DNA of 64,000 nucleotides, taken from Amaurobius ferox (Eukaryota > Arthropoda > Arachnida > Araneae > Amaurobiidae). Under the pieces are notes generated by a model, which did no database searches, was not told the origin of the DNA, and saw only the letters and a program-made list of their open reading frames with translations. Every line of letters starts with the position of its first letter. Position 1 is the first letter of the stretch. The position numbers were made by a program, and so were the translations under genes. Positions 11,516 through 23,766 of this stretch are shown piece by piece. Location of the stretch: positions 52,594,775 through 52,658,774 of the forward strand of contig OX578146.1 in NCBI GenBank assembly GCA_951213105.1, read 5' to 3'.

Positions 11516-12862
11516 AACAAGAAAGATCAATCGTGCATAAAGCATTGATTATGAACCACTTTCCAACTGCAATGCAATTTTTTTAAACATCTCTAAAATG
11601 CGATACATTCCTCGGTAATATTTTTAAAATTATCATTATACTACATTAATTTATTATAATTCAAAACTTAAAACTTCATCGAAAAAAATGAACTTTATTC
11701 AAATGACGTCTTTGAAATATTGCCTGGTTTAAACATCTCTAAAAAGCGATACATTCAGCGGTAATATTTTTAACATTATCACAATACTACAACAATTTAT
11801 TATATTTGAAAACTTCATCGAAAACAAATGAGCTTTATTCAAATGACATCATCGAAATATAAATCGCCTGGATCTCTATATAAAAGCAGCATTTCATTCA
11901 TAAACTTTTTTTTCCATTCCTCTCATTCATCACAAAACACAATAATTTATTTCATTTAGAAACTTAAAACCATGGAGGTACAAATAATTTAACTCTATGC
12001 TTAAAACTTCTTCGAAAAAATCGTCTGCTTCTCTGTGTAAAATCAATTAATGTTTCATTCATATCAGCTATATTGCAGTCTCTAGAGCTAAATTTTGCGC
12101 TAAAGAAATGAGCAATTCCTCTACAACTCATCCTACATCTTTTGGTGTTTACATTCTCGATAAGGAAACTTAGGTTTCGTTGTAGAAATAATCAAAGTTT
12201 GATGATCATTTAAACTCAAATATATTACAATTGCTTTGTTTCAGAATGTATATGCACAGAATTTAAGCAAAAATAAAGCGGTTTTAGGACGGATACAATA
12301 CTAAATATAAATTAAAAAGAACTTTAAAAATCACGATTTTGACACAAGATGAATTTCATATTTTATTTTGAAGTGGGTCACGTGATCTCTTCATATGATA
12401 TGGGTGAAAGCCCCAGGCCGTCCGGCTCGTCCAGAGGACTTAGAGCAACAAATTTTACGACCGGTCATATGATATGGGTGTAATTATTATTTTAATTTTT
12501 ATTTAAAAAGCTACCGAATATATTTTGCTGAAATGTTTTCATATTTTATGGGAGAATTAGAATATTTCCTAAAACTTTCGAAGCAATTTGTGAATTTTAA
12601 ATTAACTTAAAATATGTTTGAAAAATGTAGTTCCATAGGGTTCAATGTATTTCATTTTTCCAACCCGAGTTCTGTCCAAAACTAATTGTGTGTTATTATT
12701 CATTTATATTTCCATAGGTCCCACAGACCTTCTGAACAACATACTAAAATTTAATTTTGATAAAGTCATTTTTACTGCATTTATCGTGCTAACGGACAGA
12801 CAGACAGCCAGAATGAATGAACAAAGTCATAAACACTTTTCAACTATGTTGTAAAGTGTTAA
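11516..12862 (+). mobile_element. HINE, complete copy (unit 2)
   Basis: Counterpart of 3532-4878: the same ends, internal partial duplication, short GACA tract and terminal palindrome. It is followed directly by the truncated head-to-tail 5' fragment (about 12864-12979). Confidence 0.75.
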
Positions 12863-13717
12863 AAATAAGAAAGAACAATGACGCATAAAGCATTAATTAT
12901 AAAACACTTTCCAACTGAAATGCAATTTTATATAAACATCTCTAAAATGCTATACATTCAGAGGTGATATATTTTTGATATATTTTTGATTATAATAATA
13001 TTACTAGGTAATAAAACCCCTTTAGTAGCAGCTTTAAACAATAAATCTGTTTTAATAAAAAATATGTTTTATGCAAAATGGAAACGCCTGTATGATACTC
13101 TAATTAACATAGACATGTCTATAAGAATTAGGATCACGTGATTAGGAATACGTGATAAATAACTGTTAACTGGTAAACTCACTTTATTTTTTCCAGTAAT
13201 TGCAAATGCTTTCAGCACCACCAAGTTTGGGAATCCATGAGCCTGGTACATTATTCTATACTATTCAATATTGAATTAAACTTTACTATATGAACTTCTG
13301 AGACCACTCTAGTTTGAATAGTTAAGTGCATTAAAATATGTGCATCCAATATGTTAATAATTCTGCAAACATCAATTTTGTAACAAACAAAGTTCAGTGT
13401 AACAAGTTTATCATCTTCAAAATATCAAGGTCGTTGTTCTGGCCAAAACCCTGTTCTGCATAAATGAACAGTGTGAATGAGACAGTATGAACATGTGCTC
13501 GAAAAAATTGCATCACCCTGAAAAACCCAATATTTTCAAAATAAAATTTTAATATAGCGTAACAAACCCCAATGTTGCATCCTATTTTTTGAACATTGAT
13601 CTTTATCTGAAAATGTCAAGTGTCATCGCCCTCTGGCTATTATTATGGGACGGTAAGCATTACTCCATGTCATCTAAAAAATTTAACAGAATAATTGTTT
13701 TATAAATTATTAAAAAT

Positions 13718-14074
13718 ACTTTATTATTAATTATTAATAAAATAAGAATCTCACATATTTATCTTTATTAAATATTTAATAAAATAAGAATCTCACATAT
13801 TTATCTTTACTATCAAATATTTAATAGAAAAAGAATGTCACATATTTATTTCTATTACCAAATATTTAACAAAATAGTAATCCCATATATTTATCTTTAT
13901 TATTAAATATTTAATAAATTAAGAATGTCGCATATTTATCTTTATTATTAAATATGTAATAAAATAAGAATGTCACATATTTAGTTTTATTATTAAATAT
14001 TTAATCAAATAATAAAGCCACATATTTCTCTTTATTAATAAATATATAATTAAATGAGAATGTTACATATTTCT
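13718..14074. repeat. 45-bp AT-rich minisatellite (unit 2)
   Basis: Eight-unit array equivalent to 5735-6091, with one visible substitution near 13918. Equal unit number in both copies argues that the 8-kb duplication is younger than the array expansion. Confidence 0.9.
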
Positions 14075-14413
14075 CAATATTTCGGAATACTTCACACATA
14101 GGCATTCCTAAATATATAATGCTTGTGCATTACTGCATACTCTCCTTTCCAATGTATTCCTAAATATTAAACACTTTAACTTTCCCTTTATAGTATATGT
14201 TACTGTCCTTTTCTCCATCAAAGTCGCGGAAGTATGAGGGTGATAGAATGTTTGAAGCACCATTACATTACATGCCAAACTTGACGTTCGAGTCGAAACC
14301 ACTTAATAGGCTTGCCATTAAAACACAATTTATATTAAACAGTTGCTCAATTAAACAAAACATCCTATAAATCAAATAATCAATTTTATTTTTTAAACAC
14401 AGTTAGAAATAAT

Positions 14414-16524
14414 AACAACAAAGATCAATCATGCATAAAGCATTAATTATGAAACACTTTCCAACTGAAATGCAATTTTATTTAAACATAGCAATTTCAT
14501 TTAAACAATTTTATTAAACATATTTAAACAACATTGCAATTTTATTTAAACACAATTTTATTTAATATGCGATGCATTCAGTGCTGATACCTCTCTATAT
14601 TGAAAAAAGGTAGCTGAAGCCGCCGACGCTGCTGTTTGACAAATTTCGCGTTTCTCAAGATTTTTGTCACGTACCGCAAAATCTATAGCATATAAAAATA
14701 TGAAAGTTGGTACATTTATAGAGTAACATCAGGAGAATGCAGTGATATAAACCGTTTTGCGGTTTAAAATTTAGTTTAGAAAGCATTTAATGTCAAAATC
14801 AAAGGAAGAGTTTTTGAGCAGCAAGTTCGCATCTTGGACAGACTAACAATAGAAAGACCTCCAATTTTTGTTGGCATGTACCTACTTATTGGAATTTTTG
14901 CAGGATAGAGTCCTTTTTTTAAAAGTTCGATTTAGTTAATGAGTTAATCAATTTTTTATGCACTTCTGAAGAGAAATTTATCTTCTCTACGCGCGAAGAT
15001 TTAATTGGTTGAGACGATTGCTGAGTTATTGAAGAATGAAGGACTGAGTTATTGAAAAATGAAGAACTGAGTTATTGAAGCATTAGAAACTTAGTAAGTG
15101 TAGATATTTATTTCTACACGTAACTACAACGTTGGTAGTGCACTTTAGAAAAGGTGATATGTTGACCATATGACTTATCGTTTATCCCGACAAAGAAACA
15201 GAGCTTTCGCAACCATTGTTGTCATGAACATCAGGATTTCATTGTTATATTGCACAGCAATTAAATGTTTCATTGTTGTAAATATATCTATACTGAAAGC
15301 GTAGGAAGTATTGTGAAACTGTATTACAAACCAATAGCAAAATCTACAGTTATGAAATTTTGCCGTTTCTTCCTAATACAATAAAATATCGTTTTTAATA
15401 GCAGGCGGCAAGAAAGGATTCGAGATGCAAGTTCAGCGAGTACCAGGAAGTAGAAAACGACGCCTCCCAACTCACGAAGCTATATTCGGAGTTGGCAAAT
15501 GAAGCGAATTGGGGGCTGAGATTGGTGACATTGTTCGCAAAGTTAAGGGAGTTGGTGAGCGTCAGCTAATAATGAGACGAAGCCCCTACGTAGATATCAC
15601 ACCTGCGGCGAGCTTCAATTAATGAGTGGCAGTCAATAGAGGGCGGAGTCTCGGGATTTTTCGAGTTTCAGCGATCATGGGACACGTAGGCGATCGTGTG
15701 CGCCGTCCGAATTGAAAGAAGCTCTACGGATGCTGAATGTAAGTTAATGTTCTCTATGTAAAAGAAATGAATATTTCAATCATATCACTTTTATTCCAGA
15801 CTCCAGAGCTAATTGATTTTACTTGAAAAAATTCAGCAATTCTTATACAGCTCATCTTACAATCACTTGTTTACATTTTGCATCCATTGAAATTAAGCTT
15901 CGTTGTAGAAATAATCAAAGTTTGATGATAATATAAACTAAAAAAATATTGTAATTGCGTTGGCGGAGAGTATATATGGACAGAAAATACGCAAAAATAA
16001 AGAGATTTTAGGAAGGATACAACACTATATATAAATTTTAAAAAAAGCTTTAAAAATCACGATTTTTACACTAGGAAAAAATGACGGATGCGATATTTTA
16101 TTTTGAAGTGGGTCACGCGATCTCTTCATATAGTATGGGTGTAATTATTATTTTAATTTTTATTTAAAAATCTACTGAACCTATTTTGTTGAAAAATTTT
16201 TTATATATTTTATGGGAAAATTTGAATATTTCCTAAACTTTTCGAAGCAATTTGTGAATTTTAACTTCGCTTAAAAATTATTGAAAAATTAGGTCCCATA
16301 GGGTTCAATGTATTTCACTTTTTCAGCTCGGATTCAATTCAAAACTAATTGGGTGATATTATTAATTTATATTCCCATATATCCCACAGACTGTCTGAAC
16401 AGTATACTGAAATTTCATTCTGATAAAGTCATTTTTACGGCAGTTATCGTGCGAAAGGACAAACAGACAGACAGAGAGAAAGAAAAAGTCATAAACACTT
16501 TTCAACTATGTTGGAAAGTGTTAA
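14414..16524 (+). mobile_element. HINE copy with internal insert, spanning units 2 and 3
   Basis: Counterpart of 6430-8538, with the unrecognised insert at about 14596-15745 and the 3' palindrome ending at 16524. Its 3' end leads into the third, diverged unit. Confidence 0.65.
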
Positions 16525-17093
16525 AAACATGAAATTATACTTTCCATGCATTAGCGAATACATTGCAAATTATATTACCTTTCAACATCTATATATAACT
16601 TGATTTTCGCATAATTTTTTTTTAATATTGCATGATGATTCTAGGTAATTACTTTTGAATAGTTTTTAACGTTTATGAAACAAGTTTTAAATCCTTCCTA
16701 ATCAAAAAATGTGATATTATATTACTGTGAAAAATATATACATAAACATATACGATTGTGGTGGCCGTGAAATCAGGATTTTCTTTTCTGTCCCCTCAAA
16801 TAAGAAAGCAATCTCGAAATTTCCAAATATTTTATTCTATTCATCAGATAATTTCGGTATTATAACTTTCGGCACTTAGCCTATTATTTATATTAACATA
16901 AACTTTCCTATTAAGCAATAGATTTCCACTAATCATAAAAGTTTGTTCGTGGACTATTTCCATTAACCGTGCGATTTTGTCAGTGATATCTGGTATAAAT
17001 GGTAAGTGTTTGATATTTTGGAATCAAAATAAAATACACAGAGTAATCCTTTATGGTAGTTCAACTATTATCATAAAGATAATTTAGATTTAC

Positions 17094-18161
17094 TTATAAC
17101 AAAAGATACTTTAATTTAGTCCTTGTGTTTGATTCTTTTGGCAATGCAATCAGCCATTTTGTGAATCCAATGATACTTATGGAAGCTATGACAAGAAAGG
17201 CTCCGCTTATGCTATAAATATCTGGGCTAACGTTAAAAAGCACAATTTGAAACACCATTGCGGTAACAATATCCATAGAAGCTTTCAGAACTGACACAAC
17301 ACCAACAGGTTCAATCTGAACAGCACGTACAATACTCCAATGCGCAATAAAACCGAATAAGCCAACTGCCAAAACTATAACCTGATCCCAACCACAGCGG
17401 GGGAAAGCATAATATGAAACAGATGCGTTGATAACACCATTCTCAACCATACCTATGAAACCGAAATATATGAGCGAAACTGAAAAGTGGACGCTTTTCA
17501 TTTTTCGCAGTATCACGAGGCTTGCGGAATAAATGAGAACACTACCCACTGCAGAAGCAAGGCCTCCAAAATAGCTAGCGTCAAGCTCAATAATACCTTT
17601 TTTATTCAAGAGTTCAGGTAACCGAACTGATAAAAGTACCCCACAAAGGGTGAACACTACAGCTAAACCTTGCACTAGTCCACAAGGCTCCTTCAGGTAG
17701 ACACGAGCCATAATAGTGATCACCGCTGGCATGCTTGACATCACAATGGCTACTTCAGCAAGTGGTAGATATCTGTAAGCTATTACACTTAAATACAGGG
17801 CAGTTCCACTGAGGAAGCCTCTTGTCACCAACATTACTCTATCACCTTTAGAACCAAATACTTCTTTGACACAATAAACTGCTATAGGAAGACATCCTAT
17901 AAAAACTCCAGCGTTCCTCGTGAGAGAAAGTTGTCCTGGGCTTATGTATGATAGGTGTTTCACAAATACTGCTGTCGAGGTGAAAGAAATCGAAGTTATT
18001 GCTGTATAAAATAATCCTTGGAAAGTTATACAGTTGTTGAAAAGTTTCTGTTTGGTTTTTGGCACATCATATACGTTGCGGATGCTTTTTAGTGTGTTTT
18101 CAATAGAATTTGTACTTGCAGGGGTATCCTTCAAGGAATATTCTTTTTTCTTGTGAAACAT
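17094..18161 (-). CDS. SLC35G-like DMT-superfamily transporter, diverged copy 3
   Basis: A 355-codon paralogue, intact and intronless, aligning end to end with copies 1 and 2 without any indel. I count about 63 amino-acid differences (about 82% identity). The EamA signature is kept (YLPLAEVAIVMSSMPAV, YLKEP), as are the C-terminal basic tail, the start ATG and the upstream candidate splice acceptor. Substitutions are not even: the segment corresponding to about residues 267-295, which includes the ninth hydrophobic region, carries about 14 changes, whereas the following helix (SISGAFLVIASISIIGF) is identical. That pattern fits a functional protein under constraint, with possible change in the transport path. 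The substrate is unknown. Confidence 0.88.
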   Translation of the reverse strand: MFHKKKEYSLKDTPASTNSIENTLKSIRNVYDVPKTKQKLFNNCITFQGLFYTAITSISFTSTAVFVKHLSYISPGQLSLTRNAGVFIGCLPIAVYCVKEVFGSKGDRVMLVTRGFLSGTALYLSVIAYRYLPLAEVAIVMSSMPAVITIMARVYLKEPCGLVQGLAVVFTLCGVLLSVRLPELLNKKGIIELDASYFGGLASAVGSVLIYSASLVILRKMKSVHFSVSLIYFGFIGMVENGVINASVSYYAFPRCGWDQVIVLAVGLFGFIAHWSIVRAVQIEPVGVVSVLKASMDIVTAMVFQIVLFNVSPDIYSISGAFLVIASISIIGFTKWLIALPKESNTRTKLKYLLL

Positions 18162-18500
18162 AGTTGTCCTTATTTATTTATAGAGCTAGTTGAAGATTTT
18201 TCCTAAAAGAGAAGAAAAATTCAGTTAAGTATGGTAGCAGTTTTATATACGAGGTCCGAGATTGGCCAATTAACAAAGAGCATAACCTTCCCTTCAACTT
18301 CAGCATACACATTATCAATCAGTAAAAGAAAATCAAATATGGGCCTGGTCCACCTGGTCCACAGGTCCCGCTGTCCGTATCCGGACTTATGCAGTATTAA
18401 AAAACAAGAACAACGTTCGATTCAGCGTTGGCCCTTAGATTCGTTCACCTGTCCGCGATCACCAATTGAACTCGATTTTCTTTTGGTACTAAATAATGCT

Positions 18501-18546
18501 GTAAAACCTATTGACAAAGAAATAGTTTTAAGTCAATAGGTTTTAC
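18501..18546. repeat. Inverted repeat (hairpin) upstream of transporter 3
   Basis: Perfect 15-bp arms GTAAAACCTATTGAC and GTCAATAGGTTTTAC around a 16-nt loop, at the position equivalent to 2537-2583. The stem persists although the arm sequences differ between units. Confidence 0.7.
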
Positions 18547-19835
18547 AGAATCATTTTTTTTTATTTTAAGAACATATCGATAAGCAGAGAAATAACTGAA
18601 TAACTGCTAGGACACCCCTGCCATGTTATATAACCCTAAATTTGCAAATACACTCATAACTAATTATGTAGCAGTGCACTGTCTTGAACAGCTAAGAAAT
18701 GAATTTTGGGTACCCTAAATCATATATTTGGGAATGTATGAAATTCTGGATCCCATTTCAGCGTTGGGGGTCTTAGATAATCGCTTAGTTTGTGTATAAG
18801 GAAATCTGATTTAGTGCATATGGTTGAGATGTTTTTTGTTGAGTCCTTTTGTGTTCAAGAGGGCAAAATTGACCAGAACCAAATACTTAAAGTGGAGTTC
18901 AAACCTCTATGAACATTAATTTATAGGTCTCTCTCTCTTACGAACCTTTTACACAAAAATTTTAAATACTGAGTTTATTATAAAGCTGGTGATAAAAATA
19001 ATGATTTAATGGTAGAACGTCCTGTTTAAACACTGAATATATGCGTAATTAGAAACGAAAGTTTCAGTAATAAATCATCAGCAATCGTGAATGTGGAAAA
19101 TTGAGTAGTCAAGGATTAAATTGGATTGGATGTTGAATTAAAATGTTAGGGACACGGAACACAACTTTTAATCATCTGTATTTTTTTGTTTTGTTCCTGT
19201 TCTTTATTACGGTAATTTAAACAACTAAAACCTTTATAGGCCCCAGTCATATTCTACACTCCGTTTTCAGTAGTAATAATGCGTATACTTTGCTCAAAGC
19301 TATCTTGAGTACATAGTTTGAGATTATTAGTCTTTTGCATTAAGAAACATTTCTCACCGTCAGTTTCTCTCCCCAGCTCCAGCGATGGGGTGACCGAATC
19401 GGCATAAAGTATAACAAGAAAGATCAATCATGCATAAGCATTGATTATGAAACACTTTCCAACTGAAATGTAATTTCATTTAAAAATTTCTAAAATGTGA
19501 TTCATTCAGTGGTAATATCTTTTACATTATCACAGTACTACAGTAATTTATTATACTTAAATATTTAAAACTGTATCGGAATATAAATCATCTGATTCTT
19601 TATGCAAAATCAATGAATATTTCATTCATATAACTTGTATTCCAGACTCCAGAGCAAAATAATTTTGTGTGAAAAAAATTCAGCAATTCTTATGTAATTC
19701 ATCTTACAATCGCTTGAGATATTTGCATTCTGCATATGTTAAAATTAGGCTTCCTTGAAGAAATAATAAAAGTTTAGGGATCATTTAAAATCACAACTAT
19801 TGTAATTGCATAGGCACGGAATTTAGATACACAGA

Positions 19836-20690
19836 TAATATATATGTGTATGTGTATGTACTCAAAGTATTGGAATCGTGCCGAAGATCGGAACTCGAAT
19901 TTTCAAAGGATCTACACGTTTTGGGACTTCTAGAACACGAAAAAACTACTTTTAGGAAGACGTCTGTGTGTGTAAGGGTGTATCTGTGTATGTTTCTGTG
20001 TGTCTGTGTGGATATTACATCCACTCTAATTGAAAAACTAATGGACCGAATTTCATACAATTTTGTAGGTATGTTTTTTGTGGGAAATCCTGATGTTCAT
20101 TAGATAATAGTACGATTCGTAATAAAAGAATCTGCCTTCTTTGCGAAATGGCCGCAGAAATTACCTTTATCCACTCTAGCTAAAAACTAATGAACCAAAT
20201 TTAACAAAATTTGGAGTATAATATTTCAATAACCTACAAGTGATTTATATACCAAATTTAACAAAATTTTGTATATAAATCATTTGTAGGTTATTCTACT
20301 ACGATTCGGGAAAAAGGAACGGGCTATTTTTGCGAAATGGCCAGCAAAAATCGTTATATATAAAAATAAAAGACTACGTGTGCTCAATTATATCAATTAA
20401 ATTCCTATTTTATATGTGATTTTTGACAACAAAAAGAATAAGACTAACCCCATTACTCTAGGACTAGCCGTTCTTGAGATATTCTAGTTTTTTCGCGTTT
20501 TCGCTACGCCACCTTTGACAATAAGTCCAGCTATCAAATGAGAACCAAATTTAAGTTTAACGTGTAAATTCAATGTCATTTAAAATACTTATGTTGTGCA
20601 GATAAACTCAAATTATCATTGAATAAATAAAGAGAACGAATATGAGTCTGCAGAGAAAGACATGTGCTGTCCACATCAGAATTTTTAACA
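19836..20690 (+). repeat. Interspersed repeat R2 with TG-rich microsatellite
   Basis: Shares its full length with 55221-56035: a 5' block with 'aactcgaattttcaaaggat', a TGTG/TGTC microsatellite (about 19966-20015), conserved blocks 'actaatggaccgaatttc' and 'actagccgttcttgagatat', and a 3' end 'catgtgctgtccacatcaga'. It is inserted in a HINE. No coding capacity. Confidence 0.7.
20228..20295. repeat. Foldback hairpin inside R2
   Basis: Arms of 25 bp (20228-20252 and 20271-20295, beginning AATAACCTACAA) match as inverted repeats at 24 of 25 positions around an 18-nt loop. The other R2 copy at 55.2 kb does not show the second arm, so this arose by a local inverted duplication. Confidence 0.8.
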
Positions 20691-21387
20691 ATATTACACC
20701 AATGATTTATAGAAGTGAACGGGGATTATTTTCAGGCCATTTCGAAAAAAATGTATGATCTATATTTAAAGATCCATCAAATTTTTGTCGAATAAAATGT
20801 CCAACAAATTTAAGCTGTGTACCAAATTTTAACTCTCTAGGACGTAGGAAAGTGCATTTAAAATGCCATCAATTAAATTTATCAAGAAGAGTTATATAAA
20901 ATTTAAAAAAAATGAAAAATTTTTATCTACCAAATTTATTTTAAAATATGAAGCCACTCCCATATGCAAAACGTTTAAACAAATGGAGAGATATTTATTA
21001 TATAATATCTCTCTCTTTTCTTTCTGGAAGATATCCCAAAGTCAGAATTTAATTGAATTTGTTTTTTTCCCTATATTAAATAATTTTTTTAATTAAAAAA
21101 CTACTTAACATATTTTACTGAATTTTTTTTTATATATTCTATGGGATAATGTGAATATTTCCTAAAAATTTCGAAGCAATTCGTGAATTTTAAATTTACT
21201 TAAAAAATGTTTGAAAAATTAGGTCCCATAGGGTTCAATGTATTTCATTTTTTCAACCCGGGATCAATAAAAAACTAATTGGGTGATATTATTTATTTAT
21301 ATTCCCATAGGTCCTACAGACCGTCTGAACAACATACTAAAATTTCATTTTGATAAACTCATTTTTACGGCAGTTATCGTGCTAACG

Positions 21388-21453
<66 letters not shown>
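21388..21453 (+). repeat. GACA microsatellite, about 16 units
   Basis: Pure tetranucleotide run within the HINE copy. The same site holds from 2 to about 16 units in other copies, so it is a variable internal microsatellite of the element rather than an independent locus. Confidence 0.9.
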
Positions 21454-21497
21454 ATGAACAAAGTCATAAACACTTTTCAACTTTGTTGTAAAGTGTT

Positions 21498-22781
21498 AAC
21501 AAGAAAGATCAATCATGCATAAAGCATTGATTATAAAACACTTTCCAACTGCAATGCATTTCCAATTGCAAATTATTTAAGCATCTCTAAAATGCGATAC
21601 ATTCCTCGGTAACATTTTTAAAATTATCACAATACTACATTAATTTATTATATTTTAAAACAGATAACTTCATCGAAATAAATGAACTTTATTCAAATGA
21701 CATTATTGAAATATTGCCTGGTTTAAACATATCTAAAATGCGATACATTCAGCGGTAATATTTTTAAAATTATCACAATTCTACAATAATTTATTATATT
21801 TGAAAACTTCATCGAAAACAAATGAACTTTATTCAAATGAAGTAATCGAAATATAAATCGCCTGGATCTCTATATAAAAGCAGCATTCCATTCATAATTT
21901 TTTTTTCCATTTCTCTCATTCATCACAATACTACAATAATTTATTTTATTTAAAAACTTAAAACCCTTGAAGGTACAAGTAATTTAACGCTATGCCTAAA
22001 ACTTCATCGAAAAAATCGTCTGCTTCTCTATGTAAAATCAATGAATGTCTCATTCATATCAGCTATATTGCAGTCTCTAGAGCTACATTTTGCATTAAAG
22101 AAATGCAGCAATTCTTATACAACTCACCCTACATCTTTTGATGTTTTCATTCTCCATAAGTGAAAATTAGGCTTCTTTGTAAAAATAATCAAAATTTGAT
22201 GATCATTTAAACTCAAATATATTGTAATTGCTTTGTCTCAAAATGTATATGCACAGAATTTAAGCAAACATAAAGCGGTTTTAGAACGGATACAACACTA
22301 AATATGAATTAAAAAGCACTTTAAATATCACGATTTTGACATAAGATGGATGCCATATTTTATTTTGAAGTGGGTCACGTGATCTCTTCATGTGATATGG
22401 GTGTAATTATTATTTTAATTTTTATTTAAAAAACTACCGAATGCATTTTCCTGAAATCTTTTTCATATCTTTTATGGGATAATTTGATTATTTCCTAACA
22501 CTTTTGAAGCAATTTGTGAATTTTAAATTCGCTTAAAAAATGTTTGAAAAATTTGGTCCCATAGGGTTGAATGTATTTCATTTTTTAACTCGGGTTCATT
22601 CCAAAACTAATTGTGTGTTATTATTCATTTATATTCCCATAAGACCCGCAGACATTCTGAACAACATCTAAAATTTTGATAAAGTCATTTTTTAGGCAGT
22701 TATCGTGCTAACAGACAGACAGATAGACAAAATGAATGTACAAAGTCATAATCACTTTTCAACTATGTTGTAAAGTGCTAA
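21498..22781 (+). mobile_element. HINE, complete copy in a tandem array
   Basis: Starts directly at the 3' end of the preceding copy: the junction reads AAGTGTTAACAAGAAAG, so the two elements share or abut at AA. It runs through all conserved blocks to a slightly mutated palindrome end at 22781. Head-to-tail tandem copies are known for DINE/Helentron elements. Confidence 0.75.
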
Positions 22782-22782
22782 A

Positions 22783-23766
22783 AACAAGAAAGAACAATCA
22801 CGCATAAAGCATTAATTATGAAACACTTTCCAACTGAAATGCAATTTTATATATACATCTCTAAAATGCTATACATTCAGAGATGATATTTTTTTAATTA
22901 TCACAGAACTACAATAATTTCATTTATTTGAAAACTTGAAACTTATCGAAAAAATAAACTTTATTCAAATGGCGTCATCGAAATCTAAATCGTCTGACTC
23001 TCTATGTAACAGCAGTGAGTATTTCATTCACATACTTTTATTTCAGACTTCAGAGTTAAATAATTTTGGCGTGAAAAATATTCAGCAATTCTTATACAAC
23101 TCATCTTACAATCACTTGTTTACATTCTGCAACCATTATAATTATACTTCGTTGTAGAAATAATCAAAGCTTGATGATCATTTAAACTCAAAAATATTAT
23201 TATTACGTTGGCGCAGGATATAGATGCACAGAAAATTATCAAAAATAAAGCGGTATTAGGACGGATGCCACGCGGATGCAATATAAATTTAAAAGAACTT
23301 TAAAAATTACGATTTTTACTCTGGAAAAAAAAGATGGATGCCATATTTTATTTTGAAATGAGTCATGTGTTCTCTTCATATTATATGGGTATAATTATTA
23401 TTTTAATTTTTATTTAAAAAACTTCCAAACATATTTTGCTGAATTTTTTTTATATATTTTATGAGATAAGTTGAATTTTCCTAAAATTTTCGGAGCAATA
23501 TGTGAATTTTAACTTCGCTTAAAAAATATATGAAAAAGTAGGTCCCACAGGACTCAATGTATTTCATTTTTTCAACACGGGTGCAATCCTAAACTAATTG
23601 GGTAATATTTTTCATTTACATTTTTATATGTCTCACAGTCCGTCTCAACATCATACTAAAATTTCATTTTGATAAAGTCATTTTTACGGCAATTATAGTG
23701 CGAGCGGACAGACAGACAGAATGAACAAAGTCATAAACACTTTTCAACTATGTTGTAAAGTGTTAA
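22783..23766 (+). mobile_element. HINE, third tandem copy
   Basis: Begins AACAAGAAAGAACAATC immediately after the preceding element and ends with the AACACTTTTCAAC palindrome and AAGTGTTAA at about 23766. Shorter than its neighbours because of a missing internal block. It carries a short GACA tract near 23707. Confidence 0.75.

Larger units (their letters stand above)
7984..15967. repeat. Tandem segmental duplication, unit 2
   Basis: Head-to-tail copy of bases 1-7983, 7984 bp long, with very few differences from unit 1. It contains, in the same order, the HINE 3' part, transporter copy 2, the hairpin (about 10520-10566), the 26-bp minisatellite, a complete HINE, a HINE fragment, the 45-bp minisatellite and the HINE with insert. 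Confidence 0.95.
15968..19412. repeat. Tandem unit 3, near-identical then diverged
   Basis: From 15968 to about 16775 this is nearly identical to the start of units 1 and 2. From about 16776 differences become frequent and continue through the transporter gene to about 19412. This marks a junction between recently duplicated sequence and an older paralogous copy, as expected from unequal crossing-over between two related flanks. The 26-bp minisatellite and other additions are missing here. Confidence 0.85.
19413..21499 (+). mobile_element. HINE copy split by an R2 repeat
   Basis: The 5' end AACAAGAAAGATCAATC at 19413 and the 3' palindrome ending at about 21499 flank a foreign block of about 1 kb (about 19836-20850). 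The remaining HINE matches include 'taggtcccatagggttcaat' near 21221 and a long GACA tract. The internal segment at about 20990-21090 matches the internal sequence of the minus-strand copy at 58313-59097, defining a subfamily. Confidence 0.65.

Noticed and set aside
21388..21453. Regular GACA repeats as a possible CRISPR-like array
   Set aside because: Pure tetranucleotide microsatellite with no spacers, in a eukaryotic transposon.
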